From Treponema bryantii (lineage in GTDB: Bacteria; Spirochaetota; Spirochaetia; Treponematales; Treponemataceae), in assembly GCF_900111035.1 (NCBI RefSeq), contig NZ_FOFU01000006.1, positions 1 to 64,000 on the forward strand: a stretch of 64,000 bases of DNA. The letters are read 5' to 3'. Within the stretch, counting starts at the first letter, position 1, and each line of letters begins with the position of its first letter. The position numbers and the translations under genes were made by a program. Shown here in pieces: positions 53,988 to 62,157 of the stretch. The notes below the pieces were generated by a model, which was not told the DNA's origin, did no database searches, and was given only the letters and a program-made list of their open reading frames with translations.

Positions 53988-54926
53988 ATGCAGATAGATC
54001 AGCTTTTCGAATTTGTTTATATCCTCATTGATAAAAAACAGTCCACCGCCAGTGAAATGGCTAAACGATTTGGAGTTTCTACCCGAACCATTTATCGCTG
54101 GATAGACGCTCTTTCGGTTTCCGGAGTTCCTGTTTATTCCCTTAAAGGCCGCGGCGGCGGAATTGCCATCTCAGAAAAATATGCTCTTGATAAACGAATC
54201 CTTTCTGAAGAAGAACGTCTTGCTATTGTTTCAAGTGTAAAAGCCTTTAACAGTCTGACGGGAAACCCGTCTTCTGCAGTTAATGCAAATTTAAAAGCAG
54301 CCGAAAAAATTTCAAGTCTTGTTACCACAGATACTGACTGGCTCGAAGTTGATTTCTCTCCCTGGAGTCCTGAAGGCAGCGAAGTTCGAAAACTCTTTGG
54401 AACTCTTCGCGAATGTATTCTTAAAAAACGTCAGGTCTCCTTTGAATATTTTCGTGGAGATGGAAAAACTGAACATCGTCTTGTTCATCCCTGGAAACTG
54501 GTTTACAAAGGTCAGGCTTGGTATTTACAGGGCTGGTGTACGACACGACAAGCCGAAAGATTTTTCAAACTTTCCAGAATGAGAAATATTTCAATGACTG
54601 GACGTACTGCTACAGTAACCCGCTTTTCTGTTCCGGTTGTTAATTCACAATCTGAAAATCAAAGACCTAAGCCTAAAATGATTACAATAAAAGCAAAGGT
54701 TTCAAATAATAAAATCTCATATCTGCTTGATACCTTTATTTGTTCTGAAGTAGTACCAAACAAAGACGGAAGTATTACAGCCAGCTTCACTGTTCCAGAT
54801 GAAGACTGGCTGCAGGATCTGCTTCTAGGCTTTGGGCCAGATCTCAAAATTCTTTCACCAAAATCAGTTCGTGAAAGAATTATTAAACTTGCCAATGACG
54901 TGCTTATTAATTACATAACTCGATAG
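53988..54926 (+). CDS. WYL-domain transcriptional regulator (YafY/DeoR-type HTH)
   Basis: 312 residues. The N-terminal HTH is at about 10-55 ('STASEMAKRFGVSTRTIYRWIDALS'), then 'VYSLKGRGGGIAI' (wing). The WYL domain (about 145-220) has 'ILKKRQVSFEYF' and 'VHPWKLVYKGQAWYLQGWCTTRQAERFFKLSRM', and a WCX C-terminal part follows ('ICSEVVPNKDGSITASFTVPDEDWLQDLLLGFGPDLKIL'). WYL proteins sense ligands, often nucleic acid made during DNA damage. The same palindrome precedes its own gene and two more units, so it is the likely regulator of all three. Confidence 0.9.
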   Translation: MQIDQLFEFVYILIDKKQSTASEMAKRFGVSTRTIYRWIDALSVSGVPVYSLKGRGGGIAISEKYALDKRILSEEERLAIVSSVKAFNSLTGNPSSAVNANLKAAEKISSLVTTDTDWLEVDFSPWSPEGSEVRKLFGTLRECILKKRQVSFEYFRGDGKTEHRLVHPWKLVYKGQAWYLQGWCTTRQAERFFKLSRMRNISMTGRTATVTRFSVPVVNSQSENQRPKPKMITIKAKVSNNKISYLLDTFICSEVVPNKDGSITASFTVPDEDWLQDLLLGFGPDLKILSPKSVRERIIKLANDVLINYITR

Positions 54927-55950
54927 CTTTTTGCATTTGCAAATCTTCAGCTGCAGAAAGATTTAATATCAGGTTTTCTGGCGCCGGAACTATACCCTTT
55001 CCTTCCGGTGTTTTTCCATCCGGATCTGTTACTTTCTGAACAGATACAGCATACTTCCAGCCGTTTACAAGACAGCGTTCCAGAGCAAGTGAGAAAACTC
55101 CACAGGTATGATTACCAACCTGAATAACATGAGGCTGCGATGTCATTGCCATAGAGAACTCTTCACCTGCACTCATTGTCTGAGCATTCGTCAAAAGTAT
55201 TACAGGCTTTGTATATTGCCAGCTTCCATTCTTTTTGATTTCCAGTTCTACTCCAGGACCAAAATCATTTTTACCGGTTCCATTTCTTGTTCGCGAAACT
55301 GCATATACTTTATTTTCTGAACAAAAGCGTCCCGATATTCTGGTTACATTCCCTGTTAAACCACCACGATTGCCTCTAACATCAAGAATCATACAGCGTG
55401 TATTTTTTAATTCTTCCAATGCTGTATCTATTTCACCAGCCCAATCCTGTTTCTGATTGATTCCAGTCTGTCCACTCGAAAAAGCTGCAATATGAATATA
55501 CCCAACCGTATCATCAGTTTTTAATGTTCCATAAGTAATAATCTTATTACCGCATTTTTTTGGATTTTCAATATATTGATTGCAAACTTCTGTAAGTGAA
55601 AAATTATCAATGGTTGAATTGTCTTCCCCAGAGTTTAAACTTCCAAAAGGAGTTTTTACATATACATGAGAATCTTTCAACGGATACAGAAGTTTTTTAA
55701 GTACTTCAAAAAATTCTTTGTCAGTCATATTATCAGAAACCAAAGGCTTGCATTTTTTATATTGCTCATCCCAATCTACACCTCGCACTTCGAACAAAGC
55801 ATAAGTCTCATCGTAATCTTTCCACAAAGAATCAAACATCTCGTTGTATGTAAGATCAGGAGTTTCTCCATAAAAGAAAGAACAACCCTGCAACAAAATC
55901 ATTGAGATAAGTAAAAACACAACAATACTTATGAAATTATTTTTTCTCAT
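54907..55950 (-). CDS. S41 family peptidase, lipoprotein
   Basis: 347 residues. The signal peptide ends in the lipobox LLQGC (Cys23). The S41 core has 'MILDVRGNRGGLTGNV', 'VILLTNAQTMSAGEEFSMAM' with the nucleophile Ser in MSAGE, and 'QVGNHTCGVFS'. It should sit on the periplasmic or outer-membrane face. It follows the outer-membrane-protein gene by 10 nt, so the two form an operon with the LuxR gene upstream. Its 3' end overlaps the convergent WYL gene by 20 nt. Confidence 0.88.
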   Translation of the reverse strand: MRKNNFISIVVFLLISMILLQGCSFFYGETPDLTYNEMFDSLWKDYDETYALFEVRGVDWDEQYKKCKPLVSDNMTDKEFFEVLKKLLYPLKDSHVYVKTPFGSLNSGEDNSTIDNFSLTEVCNQYIENPKKCGNKIITYGTLKTDDTVGYIHIAAFSSGQTGINQKQDWAGEIDTALEELKNTRCMILDVRGNRGGLTGNVTRISGRFCSENKVYAVSRTRNGTGKNDFGPGVELEIKKNGSWQYTKPVILLTNAQTMSAGEEFSMAMTSQPHVIQVGNHTCGVFSLALERCLVNGWKYAVSVQKVTDPDGKTPEGKGIVPAPENLILNLSAAEDLQMQKAIELCN

Positions 55951-55960
55951 TTTAATCCTC

Positions 55961-56797
55961 CTAAAAATTTACTGATACCATGGTTCTGAAATTTCCATCC
56001 AGATAATATAAAGGCCGTTCTTTTGGAACAGCAATTCGCGAATATTCAAATCCGAAGCCAAGTCCCGTTGAAAAATGTTTCGAAGCTTTGAACTTGTAAT
56101 CAAATCCTAAACTGATGCTCTGATAATTATGAAGACTTAAGAAATTTCCAAGAGTTAGAATTTTCATAAAATTTTCTTCCGCATATTTCATAAGCTGAGC
56201 ATCGCATCCTGCATATGGCGGACTTACACCATAGCCAAACCAAGGCATAGAACCTGTTACCATAAAAGAGTTTCTTTCATCCATGTTGTATTTAAAAACT
56301 GTTGTTGGACCTATCGAAATTATTCCTGTGATAGACGGGTAATTTTCAAATTGAAGATAAGCATTGCATGAAAAATTTCCGCCCACAAATAAAACATATT
56401 TCTCATTTTTTAAAACATCGTAAGCCGCATCATATTGCAGTCTAATTCGATGAAATGCCAGATTACTTTGAAAAGCCTCATAATAAGATTCGCCAGAAAC
56501 AGGATCATAATTCTTGTACACTACAGCCGTATTTGTCATTTCTGATTTCGGATGACAAAAATAATAATCGGCTGTGATTATATGAAGCATATTTCCAGAA
56601 TAAATCTTTGAATCCAGCTGAAACCTTGGAGCAAGAATTTTCTGGGAAATATTTGCAAAGCTTGTTTCCTTATAGCAGCCGAAAGTCCAGTTTATCGATA
56701 AGGATATTTCTACCTGAGTTTTCTTTTCCTCTGCAAAAATTGAAAGTGACAATATAAACAACCCAATAATTACAGATAAGAATTTTTTGATTTTCAT
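55961..56797 (-). CDS. Outer-membrane beta-barrel-like protein
   Basis: 278 residues from the ATG at 56797, 5 nt after GGAGGT. The signal peptide (MKIKKFLSVIIGLFILSLSIFA) is followed by alternating aromatic/polar strands ending 'YLDGNFRTMVSVNF', a terminal Phe as in barrel proteins. I do not recognise a family. The function is probably linked to the S41 lipoprotein encoded next. Confidence 0.65.
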   Translation of the reverse strand: MKIKKFLSVIIGLFILSLSIFAEEKKTQVEISLSINWTFGCYKETSFANISQKILAPRFQLDSKIYSGNMLHIITADYYFCHPKSEMTNTAVVYKNYDPVSGESYYEAFQSNLAFHRIRLQYDAAYDVLKNEKYVLFVGGNFSCNAYLQFENYPSITGIISIGPTTVFKYNMDERNSFMVTGSMPWFGYGVSPPYAGCDAQLMKYAEENFMKILTLGNFLSLHNYQSISLGFDYKFKASKHFSTGLGFGFEYSRIAVPKERPLYYLDGNFRTMVSVNF

Positions 56798-56904
56798 GTA
56801 CAACCTCCAGAAAAGTTTTCGCTGTAACTTTACTCTCTGAAGGTTAAGAAAGATATTAGGGTCTGTACTGATTTTAATTGGAATTTGAAATTCAGGGTAA
56901 ACCC

Positions 56905-57738
56905 TTAGTCGTTTTGAAGACGTGAGAAAAGTTCCAGCCTGTTTTTTACTCCAACTTTTCTGTAAATATTTGCAAGGTGAGTTTCTATTGTTTTTTCACT
57001 GACAAAAAGTGTTTCTGCAAGTTCTTTGTTTGACTTACCATGTAAGAGGGCAACAATGATTTCCTGCTCTCTTTTTGTAATTCCAAAATCTTTTATGAAT
57101 TCTTCTTTCAAAGTTTTTTCTGTTTTTGAAATTGGAGACAAAAAATAGAAATGATAGAAAACATGATAAACTAAAAGAGAAATTGAAATTATAAAAATGA
57201 ACGGAGCACTGTGAAGCACAAAAGAAAGAATTAGATTAAATATCGCAAGAAAAAGAATCATCCATTTTTCTTTTCTGAAAACTCCAGTATCAATTCGCTT
57301 AAAAAAGCTGATGCTGATGACCAATGAAAAACCTGTTGGTATCCATAATCCGATTAAGTTTAAGATAAAAGCGGGTTTTGAAAAGTTAGTCAAAAAAATC
57401 AGAATAATAGAAAATACAAAAACAATTATTGAATATGATAAAACAAATTTTCGGATAGAGGCTGAACTGCTTATCTGAATCAGATCAAATGTAAAATTGA
57501 CAATGCCATAAGAAAAGAATAATGAAAGGAATGCACCAAAAATACCGATAGGAATTCGTTCAACAAGCGGACTGTGAATTACAGCATACAGATTGTTTGT
57601 ACTTATCATAAAAAAAGAAAAAAGTATCAAAAGAACATGAAGAAAAAAATTCTTTTTATATCTGAAAAAAAATAAAAGTGATATCAACACAGAAGCAAAA
57701 GAAAATATACAGGCTGCAAAAAGAATTATTTCTTCCAA
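56905..57738 (-). CDS. LuxR family regulator with multi-pass membrane sensor
   Basis: 277 residues. Seven hydrophobic segments (about 1-200) are followed by a GerE/LuxR HTH (about 213-275: 'ITKREQEIIVALLHGKSNKELAETLFVSEKTIETHLANIYRKVGVKNRLEL', written here only as a span). The start is a TTG at 57738 after AAGGAG. A membrane-bound one-component regulator fits. It precedes the barrel-protein and S41 genes and probably controls them. Confidence 0.85.
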   Translation of the reverse strand: MEEIILFAACIFSFASVLISLLFFFRYKKNFFLHVLLILFSFFMISTNNLYAVIHSPLVERIPIGIFGAFLSLFFSYGIVNFTFDLIQISSSASIRKFVLSYSIIVFVFSIILIFLTNFSKPAFILNLIGLWIPTGFSLVISISFFKRIDTGVFRKEKWMILFLAIFNLILSFVLHSAPFIFIISISLLVYHVFYHFYFLSPISKTEKTLKEEFIKDFGITKREQEIIVALLHGKSNKELAETLFVSEKTIETHLANIYRKVGVKNRLELFSRLQND

Positions 57739-57792
57739 AAAGTACTCCTTAAATAATAGTATAGCATATCACAAATGAAAAAAATAATATTT

Positions 57793-57833
57793 TTAAATAT
57801 GACATGCCATTGTCATATTTAAGATCCTATAAT
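57793..57833 (+). promoter_or_regulatory. WYL-regulon operator 2 and leaderless promoter
   Basis: ATATGACA-N6-TGTCATAT with arms extending to 12 bp (57793-57822). TATAAT at 57828-57833 lies 6 nt before the ATG at 57840. There is no ribosome site. Confidence 0.75.
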
Positions 57834-57839
57834 AAAAAC

Positions 57840-58802
57840 ATGATCAACGCAGATAATTGCCCATTATTATCGAATCTCAACAAGATTTACACTACTCCTA
57901 TGGGATCAGAACGTATCAGAAAAAATCTTTCTCTGGGTGAAAGTATTACTGATGTTGTGGATTTTTGCAAAAAGAAGATTTCATCCCCAGATTGCAAAAT
58001 CACTCGCCAAGGCAAGAACTGGTACTGTGAAATTGATGGAATATACATCACAGTAAATGCATACAGCTATACTATTATCACTGCTCATACAACAGCAGTT
58101 AAATATCCGCGCAGCAGTCGGTTGTTGAGTTTGTCGAAACACGAAACCACCATCACAAAGCGCCCTTCTTTCACCGCCATCAAATCCTATGAAGAATTTT
58201 CTAAATATTACTGGTACCGCGAAGAGCTCCAGACTATCTGCAAATCATTGAATATCGATGCCTCAGGTATGAAAGCAGAACTCAACCACAACATAGAAGA
58301 ATACTTTAAAGGCAATTTCATTCCACCAAAAAAATCAAACACTTTCAGCCCCTCAGTTACCAAACACCATACTTCCCCAAAGGCTGCCACTTCCATCACC
58401 ACTCTCACCACCCAAACCAGCCTCATAGAATGCGGTTTCTGCTTCAACCAGCGCTTTCGCGATTTTTTCTCTCAACAGACTGGAATCGATAATTTCAAAT
58501 TCAACGTCGATATGGTAGCCACTGTTCGTAAAGTAAAGGAAACCAACGATATCTCTTTCACCCTCGGTGACCTCCTCGACATTTTTTACGGCACTAAAAC
58601 TTACGCAAAATACGACAAAGTCTCTCTACAATGGAACAAGTTCGTTCACGACTTCTGCGCTGACCCAGCCACCACTCACTTTAAAAATAAACTCAAAACC
58701 GCTTCAATCCTCTGGAAAGAAGTTCGTACTTCTACCAGAGAAAAAATATACACTACTGAACTTCTTAAAGAATTCAGTGATATAATAAACAAGGAGAACT
58801 AA
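57840..58802 (+). CDS. DUF3781-SAP (DUF6434-like) fusion protein
   Basis: 320 residues. Residues 1-85 match the DUF3781 pattern ('IYTTPMGSERIRKNLSL', 'DVVDFCKKKI', 'KITRQGKNWYCEIDGIYITVNAYSYTIITAH'). From about 115 a SAP-like module follows ('SYEEFSKYYWYREELQTICKSLNIDASGMKAEL', a DNA-binding helix pair seen with DUF6434), then a helical C-terminus. The join (about residues 90-105) is encoded by a GC-rich stretch (58110-58150) resembling a dispersed 'GTTGAGTTTGTCGAAAC' repeat. The stop is followed at once by the ClbS-like start, so the two are co-translated. Confidence 0.75.
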   Translation: MINADNCPLLSNLNKIYTTPMGSERIRKNLSLGESITDVVDFCKKKISSPDCKITRQGKNWYCEIDGIYITVNAYSYTIITAHTTAVKYPRSSRLLSLSKHETTITKRPSFTAIKSYEEFSKYYWYREELQTICKSLNIDASGMKAELNHNIEEYFKGNFIPPKKSNTFSPSVTKHHTSPKAATSITTLTTQTSLIECGFCFNQRFRDFFSQQTGIDNFKFNVDMVATVRKVKETNDISFTLGDLLDIFYGTKTYAKYDKVSLQWNKFVHDFCADPATTHFKNKLKTASILWKEVRTSTREKIYTTELLKEFSDIINKEN

Positions 58803-59351
58803 ATGCCAAGACCAAAAACTAAAGACGACCTGCTTACAGCAGCAAAAGAAAACTATGACAAACTTATCAAGCTCATCGACGGAATGTCTGAAAAAGAACT
58901 TAATACACCATTTGATTTTTCAGGCGAACCAAGCAAGAAAGAAGCTCACTGGAGCCGCGACAGAAATGTCCGCGATGTCCTTATACACCTTTATGAATGG
59001 CATCAGCTTATGCTCAAATTTCCGAAAAACAATAAAGACATCACTGACAAAAAATCAGCCATTGCCTTCCTCCCATCAGAATATTCGTGGAAAACTTATG
59101 GCGCAATGAATGTAATGTTCTGGAATAATCATCAGAAAACAAGTCTGGAAGAAGCTAGAAAGTTGCTCGATAAAAGCCACGCCGATGTAATAAATCTGAT
59201 AGAGAGTTATTCAAACGAAGAACTTTTTATTCCAAAGTATTTTGCATGGACAGGAAACGCAGCGCTTGGAGATTATTGTGTCAGTACAACCTCAAGCCAC
59301 TACGACTGGGCTATGAAAAAAATCAAAGCTCATATTAAGAATTGTAAATAA
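58803..59351 (+). CDS. ClbS/DfsB family (DUF1706) protein
   Basis: 182 residues of a four-helix DinB-like bundle: 'KTKDDLLTAAKENYDKLIKLIDGMSEKEL', 'HWSRDRNVRDVLIHLYEWHQLML', 'FLPSEYSWKTYGAMN' and 'TTSSHYDWAMKKIKAH'. ClbS, the best-known member, protects DNA from colibactin by hydrolysing its cyclopropane warhead; DfsB is a DinB-related relative. AAGGAG precedes the ATG, which directly follows the DUF3781-SAP stop. It should be expressed from operator 2. Confidence 0.85.
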   Translation: MPRPKTKDDLLTAAKENYDKLIKLIDGMSEKELNTPFDFSGEPSKKEAHWSRDRNVRDVLIHLYEWHQLMLKFPKNNKDITDKKSAIAFLPSEYSWKTYGAMNVMFWNNHQKTSLEEARKLLDKSHADVINLIESYSNEELFIPKYFAWTGNAALGDYCVSTTSSHYDWAMKKIKAHIKNCK

Positions 59352-59383
59352 TCAAACTTATATTTTTTTCAAAAGAGATTTTT

Positions 59384-59420
59384 AATATGACATCACCTTG
59401 TCATATTTTCATGCTATAAT
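59384..59420 (+). promoter_or_regulatory. WYL-regulon operator 3 and leaderless promoter
   Basis: ATATGACA-N6-TGTCATAT (arms 9 bp, 59384-59407). TATAAT at 59415-59420 is again 6 nt before the ATG at 59427. There is no ribosome site. Confidence 0.75.
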
Positions 59421-59426
59421 ACAAAC

Positions 59427-60311
59427 ATGCACTTCGTGAACGCAAAAACAATTCTTACTCCTCACAGTATGAACATCTATCGTGGTTGTTCCCACGGTTG
59501 CATCTATTGTGATTCACGAAGTAAATGTTATCAGTTCACTCATGATTTTGAAGACATAGAAGTAAAACAAAACGCACCCGAGCTTCTCGAAGCCGCTCTC
59601 AAAAAAAAGCGAAAGCGCTGCATGATAGGTACCGGCTCTATGTGCGATCCTTACATCCCTTTAGAAAAAGAACTCCAGCTTACACGCCGCTGCCTCGAAA
59701 TCATAGACCGCTATAATTTCGGTGCAACTCTTATTACTAAGTCAGATCTTGTACTTCGTGACCTCGATATTCTTACTCACATAAATCAAAAAACAAAGGC
59801 TGTAGTTCAAATGACACTCACCACCGCAGACGACACTCTCTGTAAAAAAATTGAACCCAATGTCTGTCCAACAAGCCGACGCTTCGAAGTACTTCAGGCC
59901 TTTCACAAAGCCGGCATTCCAACCGTTGTCTGGTTCAGCCCGCTTCTCCCATTCATAAACGACACAAAAGAAAATATCGAAGGCATTGTAGACCTTTGTG
60001 CCCGGGCCGGAGTTCACGCAATCATCTGCTTTGGAATTGGGCTCACTTTGCGAGAAGGTAACCGCGAATATTTTTATGCCGCCTTAGACCGTAATTTTCC
60101 ATCACTTTCTGCTGATCAGATTTCTCTCAAGCAACGCTACATAAAAACTTTCGGTTACAATTACATGGTAAACAGTCCGAACAGTCACGCCCTTATGTCT
60201 TATCTCTCACAACTCTGTAAACGCAACAACATCATGCTAGGTACTGATTCTGTTTTCAAATGGATTGAAAAGTTTCCAGACAACGACCCTCTTCAACCAG
60301 AATTATTTTAA
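59427..60311 (+). CDS. SPL-like radical SAM protein
   Basis: 294 residues. The cluster motif CX3CX2C is Cys21, Cys25, Cys28 ('YRGCSHGCIYCDSRSKCY'), then 'IGTGSMCDPYIPLEKELQLTRRCLEII', 'LITKSDLVLRDLDIL' and 'VQMTLTTADDTLCKKIEPNVCPTSRRFEVL'. These are the signatures of the SplB (spore photoproduct lyase)-related family common in non-sporulating bacteria, whose substrate is unproven. Its operator places it with the WYL regulon. A DNA-repair-type role is inference. Confidence 0.87.
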   Translation: MHFVNAKTILTPHSMNIYRGCSHGCIYCDSRSKCYQFTHDFEDIEVKQNAPELLEAALKKKRKRCMIGTGSMCDPYIPLEKELQLTRRCLEIIDRYNFGATLITKSDLVLRDLDILTHINQKTKAVVQMTLTTADDTLCKKIEPNVCPTSRRFEVLQAFHKAGIPTVVWFSPLLPFINDTKENIEGIVDLCARAGVHAIICFGIGLTLREGNREYFYAALDRNFPSLSADQISLKQRYIKTFGYNYMVNSPNSHALMSYLSQLCKRNNIMLGTDSVFKWIEKFPDNDPLQPELF

Positions 60312-60364
60312 TTACAAACGTATGAATGACAAAATTGACTAATCAGTTTATTATTTAATTGATT

Positions 60365-62065
60365 ATGAAAAAGCATTCTAAAAAATCAAATTATGAAATC
60401 ATCAAAGACAAAAAGCGTTTCAAAATTTTTCATAAGAACGTTTACAGCCGTCTCATAATCAACTTCCTGTTCATCTCCATTCAAATCTTCCTTCTGGCCT
60501 TTTTCATTTTCCGACTCGAAAAATACCTCGAAGTCTATTTTGGAATTTCCCTCGCCCTCACAGCCGGGTTCATGATTTTCATAGTAAACAAAAAAGGACG
60601 CAACGAGTTCAAGCTCGCCTGGATCGTTCCGATGATCTTCGTCCCACTGTTCAGCATCGCCGCATACCTTATGTATCATACAAACCGAGGCTCACATCGA
60701 CACTCAAAAAGACTCGCCTTGCTTCGTGAACAAACTGAAATCTTACTTCCGGCAAACATACCTTCTTCACTCAGAGAACAGAAAGAATTGATACGCGAGT
60801 TCTCTAAAAATCCATCTGCAGATTTAATCTACTACCTCACAAATAATTTTTTCTTTCCTTACAAGAACTGCAATACAACTTATTATCCAAATGGCGAAAC
60901 TTTTTTCCCAGCCTTGATAGAAGAAATTAAAAACGCACAGAAATTTATCTTCCTTGAATTTTTCATTATCGATGTAGACAGTTCCTGGAACGAGATTTTA
61001 AGCGCACTTCAGGAACGCCAGAAAAATGGAGTTGAAATCCGAATCCTCTGCGACGGCCTCGGATCCCCTGTAGCTTCTACTTCGTTCTATCAGAAGTATC
61101 TGAAATCAAAGGGCTTTGATTCGAGGGTATTCCTCCCAATCATTCCGATTGTTTCAACACACCTCAATAACCGTGACCACCGTAAAATCGTAATCATCGA
61201 CGGCAAGACAGCCTTTACCGGCGGTCTTAATCTTGCCGACGAATATTTCAATCGTGGTAAAAACCGCTTTCCATACTGGAAAGACAATGCTGTTAAAATA
61301 CAGGGAATCGCTGTCCACACCTTCATGCAGCTTTTCCTGCAGAACTGGAATCTTTATTCCAAAACTCCTGAAGATTTTTCTCCATATCTCCCGGCCCTCA
61401 GTACACAACTAGATCTCGACCCTCAGCAGTCACCCAGTGCATCACAAGACTTCAACTCTCAGCAAATCCCCGGTACACAACAAGAACTCGCTCCTAAACA
61501 AGCCCTCCCCGCACACCCCGGCATCACCATCCCTTACGGCGACGACTTTTTCAACAACAAAGACATTGCAGAAAACATTTATTTCTACATCATAAATAAT
61601 GCAAAAAAATATCTGAACATCACAACTCCTTATATCCTCATAGATAACCTGTTACAGGAAGCCCTGTTCTTTGCCGCAGCCCGCGGAGTCGAAGTTTCTA
61701 TCATCGTGCCATCAGTTCCAGATCATCTTCTCACATTCTGCATTGGAAAAACATATCTGGAATCTTTTGTTGATAACGGAATAAAAGTTTATCTCTACAA
61801 TAAAGGTTTTATCCATTCTAAAATGTTCATCGCTGATGACCATATCGCAACCATTGGTTCAGTGAATCTCGACTACAGAAGCCTCTATCATCATTTCGAA
61901 AATGGAGTTGTCTTTTTAGATTCACCAGTGGTACACGATGCAAAAGCAGATTTTGATGAAACCCTCAAAGACTGTACTCACATGCAGAAAGGTGATTATA
62001 AAAAGATTCCTCTTTATCAGAGAGTACTCGGCCGCCTTTTCCGCATCTTCGCACCACTGTTTTAA
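60365..62065 (+). CDS. Cardiolipin-synthase-type phospholipase D family protein
   Basis: 566 residues. Two N-terminal helices ('SRLIINFLFISIQIFLLAFFIF', 'LAWIVPMIFVPLFSIAAYLMY') are followed by two HKD motifs: 'NRDHRKIVIIDGKTAFTGG' and 'IHSKMFIADDHIATIGSVN'. It should join phosphatidylglycerol molecules or a related lipid. A Gln/Pro/Ser-rich linker of about 45 residues between the two halves (near residues 345-390) is not typical. There is no ribosome site before the ATG; a TTTAAT box lies 5 nt upstream. Confidence 0.9.
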   Translation: MKKHSKKSNYEIIKDKKRFKIFHKNVYSRLIINFLFISIQIFLLAFFIFRLEKYLEVYFGISLALTAGFMIFIVNKKGRNEFKLAWIVPMIFVPLFSIAAYLMYHTNRGSHRHSKRLALLREQTEILLPANIPSSLREQKELIREFSKNPSADLIYYLTNNFFFPYKNCNTTYYPNGETFFPALIEEIKNAQKFIFLEFFIIDVDSSWNEILSALQERQKNGVEIRILCDGLGSPVASTSFYQKYLKSKGFDSRVFLPIIPIVSTHLNNRDHRKIVIIDGKTAFTGGLNLADEYFNRGKNRFPYWKDNAVKIQGIAVHTFMQLFLQNWNLYSKTPEDFSPYLPALSTQLDLDPQQSPSASQDFNSQQIPGTQQELAPKQALPAHPGITIPYGDDFFNNKDIAENIYFYIINNAKKYLNITTPYILIDNLLQEALFFAAARGVEVSIIVPSVPDHLLTFCIGKTYLESFVDNGIKVYLYNKGFIHSKMFIADDHIATIGSVNLDYRSLYHHFENGVVFLDSPVVHDAKADFDETLKDCTHMQKGDYKKIPLYQRVLGRLFRIFAPLF

Positions 62066-62157
62066 TACTTCCTTCAATAACAATCTCTTCTAATGACGCA
62101 AAGCCCTCTTTTATGTTAAAATGCTTTCCGTAAAAAAATTTTTTTAGAGGTTTATTT

